A stretch of DNA of 64,000 nucleotides from Bacteroidaceae bacterium. GTDB taxonomy: Bacteria; Bacteroidota; Bacteroidia; Bacteroidales; Bacteroidaceae. Numbering within the stretch: the stretch's first letter is position 1; each line of letters begins with the position of its first letter. The stretch is taken from positions 1 to 64,000 of the forward strand of contig JAFTNZ010000012.1 in assembly GCA_017451645.1 (NCBI GenBank), in the 5' to 3' direction. Position numbers and translations under genes: made by a program. Shown piece by piece: positions 18,835 through 27,074 of this stretch. The notes under the pieces were generated by a model. That model made no database searches. It was not told the DNA's origin and worked only from the letters and a program-made list of their open reading frames with translations.

Positions 18835-18914
18835 TGCAGCGGGCTGCATGGCCGGTTGCAGCGGGCTGCATCCTCAATACCAGCCCGCTGCGACTGCCAT
18901 TGCAGCCCGCTGCA
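18835..18914. repeat. Cluster of four GC-rich palindromic (REP-like) units
   Basis: The 14-bp palindrome TGCAGC-GG-GCTGCA occurs forward at 18835-18848 and 18857-18870, and in inverted orientation at 18901-18914, with a partial inverted copy at 18881-18891. Forward and inverted units can pair with each other to make a longer hairpin. The cluster abuts the gapA terminator and is followed by a T-rich run, 83 bp before miaA. Its GC content contrasts with the AT-rich flanks. Confidence 0.75.
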
Positions 18915-18996
18915 TTTTTTCTTTATTTTTTCTTCATTCTTTTGTTTGGTTACCATTTTTGTATTACTTTTGTTCTCCATTAAACAAAGAGAGCAA

Positions 18997-19917
18997 ATGA
19001 CGACGTATAATCTGATAACTATTCTTGGTCCTACGGCATCGGGTAAGACTCCGTTGGCGGTGGCATTGGCTCACCGGTTGGGGACGGAGATTATCAGTGC
19101 AGACAGCCGGCAAGTCTATCGTGGCATGGATTTGGGCACAGGGAAAGATTTGTCTGAGTATGTCGTGCAGGGGACTGCTATTCCCTATCATCTGATAGAC
19201 ATTGCCGAACCGGGATACAAATACAATGTCTTCGAGTATCAGCGGGACTTTTTGCAAGCCTATGAACAGATTGTGTCCAAAGGGAAACTGCCTGTTCTCT
19301 GTGGTGGTACGGGGATGTATCTTGAGAGTATTCTCAGAGGATACAAGTTGTTGCCTGTACCTGAAAATCCTGTTTTGCGCAAATCGTTGGAGAATAAGAC
19401 ACTGGCGGAACTGACGGAAATGTTGGGTAAGTACAAGACCCTGCACAACACGACGGATGTTGATACCGTAAAGCGTGCAATCCGAGCCATAGAGATAGAA
19501 GAACACTATCTGCATGCCGATGTCTCAGAGTCGGAGTTCCCTTCGTTGCAGAGTCTGGTTATAGGGGTCAGCATCGATCGATCTTTACGTCGCGAGAAGA
19601 TTACACGTCGCTTGCATCAGCGGTTGGACGAGGGGATGGTAGATGAGGTGCGCCGTTTGTTGGATGAGGGAGTCTCTCCGGAGGATCTTATCTATTATGG
19701 CTTGGAATACAAGTTCCTGACGCAGTATGTCATTGGGCAATTGACGTATGATGAGATGCTCCGTCAGTTAGAGATAGCCATCCATCAGTTTGCCAAGCGT
19801 CAAATGACCTGGTTCCGTGGCATGGAGCGTCGGGGAATCCGGATACATTGGATCGATGCTCTTCGTCCGATGGAGGAGAAAGTGGATGAGATTGTGAGTC
19901 TGCTGACTGAAGGATAA
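18997..19917 (+). CDS. miaA: tRNA dimethylallyltransferase
   Basis: A 306-aa MiaA that transfers a dimethylallyl group to N6 of A37 in tRNAs reading UNN codons. The P-loop is 'GPTASGKTPLA', followed by 'IISADSRQVYRGMDLGTGKD' and the later 'PVLCGGTGMYLESIL' and 'KRQMTWFRGMERRGI' motifs. The ATG at 18997 is chosen because it precedes 'TTYNLITILGPTASGKT'; an in-frame ATG at 18856 would begin inside the palindromic repeats. Bacteroidales often carry two miaA copies, so this may be one of two paralogues. Confidence 0.92.
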   Translation: MTTYNLITILGPTASGKTPLAVALAHRLGTEIISADSRQVYRGMDLGTGKDLSEYVVQGTAIPYHLIDIAEPGYKYNVFEYQRDFLQAYEQIVSKGKLPVLCGGTGMYLESILRGYKLLPVPENPVLRKSLENKTLAELTEMLGKYKTLHNTTDVDTVKRAIRAIEIEEHYLHADVSESEFPSLQSLVIGVSIDRSLRREKITRRLHQRLDEGMVDEVRRLLDEGVSPEDLIYYGLEYKFLTQYVIGQLTYDEMLRQLEIAIHQFAKRQMTWFRGMERRGIRIHWIDALRPMEEKVDEIVSLLTEG

Positions 19918-19962
19918 ACAGAGAGATGACTTATTGTTTTAATTCTTTATATTGAGTGGAAC

Positions 19963-20895
19963 ATGGCTGTAGAAGCTGATAAATGGGGGGTTATATATAA
20001 TCCTAAAGCAGGAAACCGCAAGGTGAAGAAGCGCTGGGGGAAGATACGTGAATACATGGAGAGCCGGAAGGTGAACTTCGACTATGTACATTCCGAAGGC
20101 TATGGTTCAGTGGAACGTCTGGCGCGCATTTTGGCCAATAACGGTTATCGCACGATTGTGATAGTTGGAGGTGATGGAGCACTCAATGATGCCATCAATG
20201 GGATTATGACTTCATCGGCCGAGCGTAGAGAGGACATTGCTTTAGGAATCATTCCAAACGGTATTGGAAATGATTTCGCCCGTTTCTGGGGTATTGAATT
20301 CGATGACTATAAAGAGGCGGTAGATTGGATTATCAATCGTCGGCTCCGATTGGTGGATGTGGGCTATTGTTCCTTTTACAATGGTCAGGAACACGAAAGA
20401 CGCTACTTCCTCAATGCTGTCAACATTGGGTTAGGGGCCCGTATGGTAAACATCTTCAATGGTACCCGTCGCTTTTGGGGAACGGAGAACATCTCCTATC
20501 TGGCTTCGATGTTTCTTCTCCTATTTGAACGCAAATTGTATCGTAGCCATCTGAAAATCAACGGAGAGCATATCCGTGGGCGTATGATGACCATTTGTGT
20601 TGGCAGTGCGCGTGGCTATGGACTTACCCCTAATGCTGTACCTTACAACGGTTGGTTGGATGTGTCTGTCGTATATCGTCCGGAGCTGACGCAGCTTGTT
20701 GCCGGACTGTGGATGTTGCTGAAAGGACGCATCTTGAATCATAAGATGGTGAAACCTTATCGTACCCGCAAGGTGGAAGTGCTCCGTGCTCAGAATGCAA
20801 TGGTCAGTTTGGATGGACGCACCATGCGTTCGAAGGATTTTCCTTTGGAAATCGGAATCTTGCCAGAAGCTGTCACGCTGATTATACCTAAATGA
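19963..20895 (+). CDS. Diacylglycerol/lipid kinase family protein (YegS/DagK type)
   Basis: A 310-aa kinase with the DAGK catalytic domain. The nucleotide-binding glycine motif is 'VGGDGALNDAINGIM' (around residue 68), preceded by 'WGVIYNPKAGNRK' and followed by 'LGIIPNGIGNDFARFWGI'. No signal peptide or membrane anchor, consistent with peripheral membrane action on diacylglycerol or another lipid. It lies 45 bp after miaA and 28 bp before kdsA on the same strand, so the three may be co-transcribed. The exact lipid substrate cannot be told from sequence. Confidence 0.9.
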   Translation: MAVEADKWGVIYNPKAGNRKVKKRWGKIREYMESRKVNFDYVHSEGYGSVERLARILANNGYRTIVIVGGDGALNDAINGIMTSSAERREDIALGIIPNGIGNDFARFWGIEFDDYKEAVDWIINRRLRLVDVGYCSFYNGQEHERRYFLNAVNIGLGARMVNIFNGTRRFWGTENISYLASMFLLLFERKLYRSHLKINGEHIRGRMMTICVGSARGYGLTPNAVPYNGWLDVSVVYRPELTQLVAGLWMLLKGRILNHKMVKPYRTRKVEVLRAQNAMVSLDGRTMRSKDFPLEIGILPEAVTLIIPK

Positions 20896-20923
20896 ATGTC
20901 GAGAAACGATAAATGTATGCAAA

Positions 20924-21724
20924 ATGAATTTTAAGGATTTTACTTCAACTGACAATTTCTTTCTGTTGGCAGGTCCCTGTGTGATAGAGGGCGAAGAGAT
21001 GGCCATGCGGATAGCAGAACATGTGATGGCGGTGACGGAGCGTCTGCACATCCCTTATGTCTTCAAAGGGTCTTATCGGAAGGCTAACCGTTCCCGGATA
21101 GATTCCTTTACCGGAATAGGTGATGAGCAGGCCTTGAAGATTTTGGCCAAGGTGCGTGATACGTTCGGAATACCAGTTGTTACAGACATTCATACGGCTG
21201 AAGAAGCAGCCATGGCTGCGCCGTATGTGGATGTGTTGCAGATTCCGGCTTTCCTTTGCCGGCAGACAGATTTGCTTGTAGCAGCTGCCCGTACAGGCAA
21301 GGTGGTGAATATCAAGAAGGGGCAATTCCTTTCAGCAGGAGCCATGCGTTTTGCAGCAGAAAAGGTGGTGGAAGCCGGAAATTCCAATGTGATGCTGACT
21401 GAGCGTGGCACTACATTCGGTTATCAGGACTTGGTGGTAGATTATCGGGGTATTCCCGAAATGCGTTCGTTCGGGTATCCCGTTATTCTGGACATCACCC
21501 ACTCTCTGCAGCAACCCAACCAGACTACCGGAGTGACAGGGGGGATGCCACAGTTGATAGAGACGGTGGCCAAAGCAGGCATTGCGGTGGGGGCAGACGG
21601 ACTCTTCATTGAAACGCATGAAAATCCGGCTATAGCCAAGAGCGATGGTGCCAATATGTTGCGCTTGGATTTGTTGGAGGGATTGTTGGAGAAACTGGTA
21701 CGTATCCGCGAGGCGGTAAAGTAA
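20924..21724 (+). CDS. kdsA: 3-deoxy-8-phosphooctulonate (KDO-8-phosphate) synthase
   Basis: A 266-aa KdsA that condenses arabinose-5-phosphate with phosphoenolpyruvate, the first dedicated step to KDO for the lipid A inner core. Motifs include 'LAGPCVIEG', 'VFKGSYRKANRSR', 'PVVTDIHT', 'QIPAFLCRQTDLL' and 'GADGLFIETHENP'. Cys19 in 'AGPCVIE' replaces the Asn of the E. coli enzyme, which marks the metal-dependent class (as in Aquifex). The stop codon is immediately followed by, and shares its last A with, the 189-bp inverted repeat. Confidence 0.95.
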   Translation: MNFKDFTSTDNFFLLAGPCVIEGEEMAMRIAEHVMAVTERLHIPYVFKGSYRKANRSRIDSFTGIGDEQALKILAKVRDTFGIPVVTDIHTAEEAAMAAPYVDVLQIPAFLCRQTDLLVAAARTGKVVNIKKGQFLSAGAMRFAAEKVVEAGNSNVMLTERGTTFGYQDLVVDYRGIPEMRSFGYPVILDITHSLQQPNQTTGVTGGMPQLIETVAKAGIAVGADGLFIETHENPAIAKSDGANMLRLDLLEGLLEKLVRIREAVK

Positions 21725-21912
21725 GGGAGGTTCTATAAATTAGTTTCTTCGTTTATTTGGGGTGGTTTTCTGCTTGGACGATTTGCTTGTCTTTTTGGTA
21801 TTTTCCTTCTTATCTCCTTGATACGTAGCCCGCTACGCATCTTCGTAGATAAGAAGGAAAATCCTCAAAAATCCGAAGCAAATCCTCGCAAGCTAATTTA
21901 TAGAACCTCCCT
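21724..21912. repeat. 189-bp near-palindromic inverted-repeat element
   Basis: The outer 20-bp arms AGGGAGGTTCTATAAATTAG (21724-21743) and CTAATTTATAGAACCTCCCT (21893-21912) are exact complements. Further exact nested arms lie at 21780-21788/21876-21884 (9 bp) and 21800-21815/21847-21862 (16 bp), with an apical CGTAG/CTACG hairpin (21824-21837). The element encodes nothing obvious. It sits exactly between the kdsA stop and the shared terminator. A MITE-like insertion or a large structured RNA tail are both possible. Confidence 0.8.
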
Positions 21913-21916
21913 AAAT

Positions 21917-21952
21917 AAAAATCGGATAAAGCCATTGACTTTATCCGATTTT
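21917..21952. terminator. Bidirectional terminator between kdsA and the Crp/Fnr gene
   Basis: Arms at 21918-21931 (AAAATCGGATAAAG) and 21939-21952 are exact 14-bp complements with a 7-nt loop, A-rich on the left and T-rich on the right, between convergent genes. Confidence 0.8.
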
Positions 21953-22642
21953 ACTTATTTTTTTCAGCCGGTCTTCATCAATAAGTTTGATTTTCCGTCC
22001 ATCGATGGCTATCAGTTTCTCTGCGGCAAAGTTCGACAGTGTCCGGATGGCATTGGAGGTAGTCATGTTCGACAAATTGGCCAAGTCTTCGCGTGAGAGG
22101 TAGATGCTCAGTGTGGATTCGTCCTCTTCTACTCCGTAGTTCTCTTTGAGGAATAGCAGCGATTCTGCCAATCTTCCACGGATATGTTTTTGTGTGAGGT
22201 TTACAGTCCGTTCATCGGCGATACCCAAGTCCGTGGCAAGCTGGCGGATAAAAAACTGGGCCAAATCATTGTTCTCATGTACCAATTGAGTGATTATGTT
22301 CATCGGAATCATGCAAATGACCGAAGGCTCGAAAGCAGCGGCAGCTGTCACGTAGTCTCCTCCGGAGAAGTAGGCTCGGTAAGCAAAATATTCCATCGGT
22401 TTGATGACCCGGATGATTTGACTCCTGCCACCGACTCCATCCTTGAAAATTTTCACTTTTCCGCTAAGCAGACACATGATGTGTGTCGGCTTTTCCCCTT
22501 CGCAATAAATCAATTCATTTTTTTTGAATCGTTGGACGGTGAACTCCTTGACGAGCATTTCGCGTTGCTCATCATTGAGTGTCTGCCACAGCTCAGCGAT
22601 GCTTTCTATGATTTCTGATACCGAAAAGTCTTTTTTTACCAT
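21941..22642 (-). CDS. Crp/Fnr-family transcriptional regulator
   Basis: A 233-aa regulator with an N-terminal cyclic-nucleotide-binding-like barrel (about residues 25-140; 'LIYCEGEKPTHIMCLLSGKVKIF') and a C-terminal winged helix of the HTH_Crp type (about 170-225; 'LSREDLANLSNMTTSNAIRTLSNF'). No N-terminal cysteine cluster is seen, so it is not an Fnr-type Fe-S oxygen sensor; the ligand is unknown. The last codons overlap the terminator at 21917-21952. A minus-strand TACTTTTG box (22673-22680), 30 bp upstream, is its -7 element. It is not clearly linked to the pectin locus. Confidence 0.9.
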   Translation of the reverse strand: MVKKDFSVSEIIESIAELWQTLNDEQREMLVKEFTVQRFKKNELIYCEGEKPTHIMCLLSGKVKIFKDGVGGRSQIIRVIKPMEYFAYRAYFSGGDYVTAAAAFEPSVICMIPMNIITQLVHENNDLAQFFIRQLATDLGIADERTVNLTQKHIRGRLAESLLFLKENYGVEEDESTLSIYLSREDLANLSNMTTSNAIRTLSNFAAEKLIAIDGRKIKLIDEDRLKKISKIG

Positions 22643-22845
22643 CGAGGTGTTGTAAAATTATGTTTTAGAGCACAAAAGTAGTAAGAAAAAGTCAAAGAGT
22701 AAACTTTTTACCATTAAAAAGTGTCGCTTCTTTTAAAAAAAACATGATTGAACGGATTATTCGTTAAATGATTGGATAAAATCAGCTTCAGTTCAGCTCT
22801 TTTTTCTACTTTTGCAACACGTAATCAAGTTTTTCCCATACGGTA

Positions 22846-25038
22846 GTGAAACGGCTTGTCTTAATCTTTGCAGTTATGTGCCTGATTTTGGGTCATCCTC
22901 TTCCTTCGTGCGCTTCAGACAACGTACGGGGTGGAAGACGTCCGCTCGTCTTTCACGATTCTATATTGGGAAGTGTCTTGACAAAAGCAGCTGAATATTC
23001 GGGCCTTGTGCGCGAGTATGAGTCCGAGGTGTATGTGCGTGGTGTCTATCGGGTGCCCAAGCGTAACGAACTCATTCGTCTCGTGCCCTCTATGTTCCGT
23101 TTTTACAAAGATGTGGATGAATACCTGACTGAGGTCGTCAGTGAAGTGCATTACACTGCTCCCTCCCTTTACGATATGAAAGTGCGTGCACTGACCGGCA
23201 CCTTCCGTCGCAATCGTGCAGGTTTGCGCAACTCTTTGGAATATCTTCACATGAATGTCTATTCTCCCACCTTATTGCCCGACAGGTTAGTCTCTCCGCT
23301 CGATAGTGCAGGCGCCCATCGTTATGCCTATCTGCTCGATTCAGTTGTTTGGGCAGCCGATGGGGTAGCCCGTTACCATATCAGCATCATGCCGCGCAAC
23401 AACAGCTTGCAGCTTGTCAGTGGTTCCATGGTAGTGCGTGGCGATACGTGGGCTGTCACCGGCATCCGATTGAAGGGACAGATTGAGCTGACGGATTTTG
23501 AGGTGGATATTCAGATGGGGGAGGAGGGGACGGAACAGTTCTTGCCCAAGCGCTCGGAAGTGTCGCTCACTTTCCGCTTTCTGGGCAACAGGATTGAAGC
23601 CGGCTATTCGGCCTCTTTCGCCTACCGGCAAATCAGATTGCGTGAAGCTGCAGATCCGCATCTCCCGGTGCAGCAGCAGAACTATGACCTCAGTTCCTCT
23701 TACCGGCTCAAGTGTGATGACTCCGAGTTTGTGTCCGACACGGCCTATATGGCAGCCCATCGTCCTTTGTCGCTGACGGCGCATGAGCAACAGCTCTATG
23801 CTGCCTATTACGCACGTCGTCAGCAACGTATGGATACGGTGCAGGCTTCCAGACGGAAAAGTCTGGCACTGTGGGGAGAAGTGGGCGATGCACTTATCAG
23901 CAGCTATACCATCGATCTTTCCGAATTGGGTAGTGTACGTTGTTCGCCGCTCATCAATCCGTTTTTGATGAGCTATAGCCACAGCAACGGATTCTCTTAC
24001 AGGCAGGAGTTCAAGTACAACCGCATTTTTCCGGATGACAAATGGATGCGCATAGTACCCAAATTGGGCTACAATTTCACCCGCAACGAATTCTATTGGA
24101 GTATCGGGGGAGATTACTATTATGAGCCATCGCATTTGGGGGCTTTGTCTGTGAAGGTGGGTAACGGAAACCGCATCTACACCAGCCGGGTGTTGGATGA
24201 GATAAAGGATTGGAAAGATTCGCTCATCAACTTCAACAAACTTCATCTCGACTATTTCAAGGATATGTATGTGCAGGTGGAGAACCGGTATGAGTTGGCT
24301 AACGGACTACTTTTCTCTGCCGGTCTTTCCATGCATTGGCGCAAGGCTGTACGCCCCTCTGAACTGCCGGCATCCGACACATTGTCGGGCAAAGTCATAC
24401 AACTTCGTCCCACCTACACCAGTTTTGCACCACGTTTCAGGTTGAGCTGGACTCCCGGACAGTATTTCTACATGAATGGCCGTCGGAAAATTCCGCTTTA
24501 TTCCCGCTATCCCACCTTCACGGTAGATTACGAGCGTGGCATCAAGGGAATATTTGGGAGCAATGGCTCCTACGAGCGTATTGAGACGGATGTACAGCAG
24601 CGCATCCGGCTGACTTCTTTGAACAGTTTGTTCTGGCGGATTGGCAGTGGAGCTTTTACCAATCAGCATACGGTCTATTTCGTTGACTTTGCCAATTTCA
24701 GCAGGAGCAATCTGCCGGTGGGGTGGAACGATGACATTGGTGGTGTCTTTCATCTGCTCGATGGCGAATGGTACAACTCCTCCAGGTGGTATGCCCGTGG
24801 ACACATCACCTACGAGGCACCTTTCCTGCTGTTTCCCCATAAGTGGAAACTTACCCGGTCTGTTGATAGCGAACGGATTTACCTGGGTGTACTGCACACC
24901 ACTCATCTTCATCCGTACATAGAGTTGGGTTATGGTATCGGCACTCATGTTTTCGACTTTGGCCTCTTTGTCAGCAATGCTAACGGAGAGTTCAACCAAG
25001 TAGGTTGCAAATTTACGTTTGAGCTTTTCAATCGTTAG
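22846..25038 (+). CDS. DUF5686-like outer-membrane protein
   Basis: 730 aa from a GTG start at 22846, chosen because it begins a signal peptide ('MKRLVLIFAVMCLILG') 31 bp after a TACTTTTG -7 box (22807-22814). The first third contains a DUF5686-like domain ('AAEYSGLVREYESEVYVRG...' to 'SAGAHRYAYLLDSVVWA'). The remainder is rich in alternating aromatic beta-strands ending 'NQVGCKFTFELFNR' with a near-terminal aromatic, fitting an outer-membrane barrel. The usual N-terminal carboxypeptidase-regulatory domain of many relatives is absent. Family assignment is moderate; the role in the envelope is unknown. Confidence 0.7.
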   Translation: MKRLVLIFAVMCLILGHPLPSCASDNVRGGRRPLVFHDSILGSVLTKAAEYSGLVREYESEVYVRGVYRVPKRNELIRLVPSMFRFYKDVDEYLTEVVSEVHYTAPSLYDMKVRALTGTFRRNRAGLRNSLEYLHMNVYSPTLLPDRLVSPLDSAGAHRYAYLLDSVVWAADGVARYHISIMPRNNSLQLVSGSMVVRGDTWAVTGIRLKGQIELTDFEVDIQMGEEGTEQFLPKRSEVSLTFRFLGNRIEAGYSASFAYRQIRLREAADPHLPVQQQNYDLSSSYRLKCDDSEFVSDTAYMAAHRPLSLTAHEQQLYAAYYARRQQRMDTVQASRRKSLALWGEVGDALISSYTIDLSELGSVRCSPLINPFLMSYSHSNGFSYRQEFKYNRIFPDDKWMRIVPKLGYNFTRNEFYWSIGGDYYYEPSHLGALSVKVGNGNRIYTSRVLDEIKDWKDSLINFNKLHLDYFKDMYVQVENRYELANGLLFSAGLSMHWRKAVRPSELPASDTLSGKVIQLRPTYTSFAPRFRLSWTPGQYFYMNGRRKIPLYSRYPTFTVDYERGIKGIFGSNGSYERIETDVQQRIRLTSLNSLFWRIGSGAFTNQHTVYFVDFANFSRSNLPVGWNDDIGGVFHLLDGEWYNSSRWYARGHITYEAPFLLFPHKWKLTRSVDSERIYLGVLHTTHLHPYIELGYGIGTHVFDFGLFVSNANGEFNQVGCKFTFELFNR

Positions 25039-25834
25039 TAAAATTTGATTTTTGTTTCTTCTGTTTTGTCCTGAAACTTCTTACTTCCTCTTATGGTATA
25101 GAAGTTCTCTTTTGCCGTTTTGGGGGGTATTGGAGGTAAGGTGATGGGGAGAAAATCCGTCAGAAGGGCTTAAAATGCGCCGTTATTTTTGTCGGGGTCT
25201 TCTTTTTGTGCAGAAAAAGGTGATTTTGTCAACTCTTTTCAATTTCTGGGATGTAGAGGTTCGAAACGGTCTTATCTGATTGATTTTTCTTTACTTTTCT
25301 TGTCCTTTTTCATTCTGCGCCTTGCATTTTTGATTTTGCTCCTTGCTTATTTTATTTTGCTCCGTTGGGATGCGGTCAATGCGCCTTGCAAAATGTCGTG
25401 TCTGAGTCGCATTTTTCTTTCTTTTGCTTCAATTTACTCCCGAATGGGGTGGATTTTTCTTGTTCTGAGTGTTGGAGAGAAAAATGTTTATAAGGAATTT
25501 TTAATAAGACAGGTTGTTTTCTTGTAAAGATAGTTTAAATTCGGATTGTTTGGGTCGGATTATTTTGTGATTGCTTGTAGGTCCGGATGTTACCGGTTTC
25601 CCGATGAAATCTTCCTTGAATAATGTATTTAACGTTGCGGAAACAAAATTGCGTTACGGGATGTTAAGTTGTCGCGCACGTGTGTTAAAAGAGGTTCAAA
25701 TTTCAAAGAAAAGAGGAACGGGTTCTCTGTTTTAACAAATAAAATGTTTTTCTTTGTATGATTAATGGTAGGATGTGGCGGTTGGTGACCGGAAGCCTCC
25801 TGCATGGCAGAAAAACTGAAATAAAGTAAAAGAT
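25039..25834. other. Long non-coding leader/intergenic stretch before the pectin locus
   Basis: 796 bp with no supported gene. The left half is very T-rich. An open frame at 25189-25527 exists but is low-complexity (Leu/Phe runs) and has no ribosome-binding site. A short direct repeat TGCGCCTTGCA occurs at about 25317 and 25380. No clear TAnnTTTG box or terminator was found. Because it precedes the first gene of the pectin locus, it is the place to expect its control region. Confidence 0.5.
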
Positions 25835-27007
25835 ATGATGAAGACAGGAAAACTGATATTGGGTGTTGTGTCACTCTTTTGTTTGTGCCTCCACCTTTCA
25901 GCTCAGCAGAAGCAGGAGTATAGTGTTCGTTTTGCGGATTCGGAGATGGCCCGTTTCCCTGAAGCTTGGCAGCTCGACCATGGCAAGCGGCTCTTTTTCG
26001 GATATGCTCAGGGGGTAGGGTGCTGTGCTATGCTCAAAGTCTGGAAGCATACGGGCGACCCGAAGTATTACGACTATGTCCACCAGTGGGCCGACTCGAT
26101 TATCTATGCTGATGGAAACATCCATCTTTATACCCCTGAAACCTACAACATTGACTTCATCAACTCGGGAAAAGTCCTTTTCGACATCTACAAGCAGACG
26201 GGCGACAAGAAATATCGCAAGGCAATGGACCTGCTGATCAAGCAGATGAAGAACCATCCGCGCACCTGCGATGGAGGATATTGGCACAAGCTCATCTACC
26301 AGCATCAGATGTGGCTCGACGGACTCTATATGGCTTCACCCTTCTTGGCGCAGTATGGTGCCACTTTCAACAAGCCCGAATGGATAGATGAGGCAGTGAA
26401 TCAGGTAAAACTCTGTCACCTGCATACATACGACAGCAAGACTGGCCTCTATCATCATGCCTGGGATGAGAGCCGCCGTCAGCGATGGGCCAATCCGGAG
26501 ACCGGCCATTCTCCCAATTTCTGGGGACGAAGCATCGGATGGTGGTTCATGGCCATGGTGGATATTCTCGACTTTGTGCCAGAGAGTCACGAGGGGCGCG
26601 ACACCATTATCAGCTACATTCAGGGCTTGGCAGAGGTCTTGCCGGCATACCAGCGCGACGGACTCTGGTATCAGGTGATGGACTGTCCGGAGCGTGAAGG
26701 CAACTTCCCCGAAGCGTCGGTGACTACGCAGTTCATGTATGCCTATGCCAAGGCTGTCAACAAAGGGTATATCGACAAAAAGTACCGCAAAGTGGCCATG
26801 AAGGCTTTCAAGGGGTTGCAGAAGAATCTGCTCGTGGAACTTCCTGACGGCACACTCAGCCTCACCCGTTGCTGTCAGGTGGGTGGATTGGGCGGTAATC
26901 CTTATCGCGACGGCAGTTTTGAATATTATATAGGAGAGAAGATGCGCGACAACGATGCCAAAGCTACGGGGCCTTTCATCATGGGTTTGTTGGAACTGGG
27001 GCTCTGA
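25835..27007 (+). CDS. GH105 unsaturated rhamnogalacturonyl/glucuronyl hydrolase
   Basis: A 390-aa (alpha/alpha)6-barrel GH88/GH105 enzyme that removes the unsaturated uronic acid left at oligosaccharide ends by polysaccharide lyases. A signal peptide (about residues 1-23, 'LCLCLHLSAQ') points to the periplasm. Asp162 in 'QHQMWLDGLYMA' aligns with the general acid/base of YteR-type enzymes, and 'NFWGRSIGWWFMAMVD' is a family hallmark. It is the first gene of the pectin locus and functionally complements the pectate lyase downstream. Rhamnogalacturonan rather than alginate or heparin products fits the context; exact linkage is inference. Confidence 0.92.
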   Translation: MMKTGKLILGVVSLFCLCLHLSAQQKQEYSVRFADSEMARFPEAWQLDHGKRLFFGYAQGVGCCAMLKVWKHTGDPKYYDYVHQWADSIIYADGNIHLYTPETYNIDFINSGKVLFDIYKQTGDKKYRKAMDLLIKQMKNHPRTCDGGYWHKLIYQHQMWLDGLYMASPFLAQYGATFNKPEWIDEAVNQVKLCHLHTYDSKTGLYHHAWDESRRQRWANPETGHSPNFWGRSIGWWFMAMVDILDFVPESHEGRDTIISYIQGLAEVLPAYQRDGLWYQVMDCPEREGNFPEASVTTQFMYAYAKAVNKGYIDKKYRKVAMKAFKGLQKNLLVELPDGTLSLTRCCQVGGLGGNPYRDGSFEYYIGEKMRDNDAKATGPFIMGLLELGL

Positions 27008-27074
27008 CGCGCGCGTGTATAATATATTAAGGTGTAAGACAAAGACAAACAAATAGTATTAATAAACAAAAAGA

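Noticed and set aside
18835-18914. Possible small CRISPR array
   Set aside because: Units are 14-bp palindromes in mixed orientation with 8-10 nt spacing, unlike CRISPR repeats and spacers, and no cas genes are present.
18856-18996. N-terminal extension of miaA
   Set aside because: The extra 47 codons translate the palindromic repeats and T-rich DNA; the family start is at 18997.
25189-25527. 112-codon open frame in the gap before GH105
   Set aside because: Low-complexity Leu/Phe-rich translation of T-rich DNA, no ribosome-binding site, no recognisable domain.
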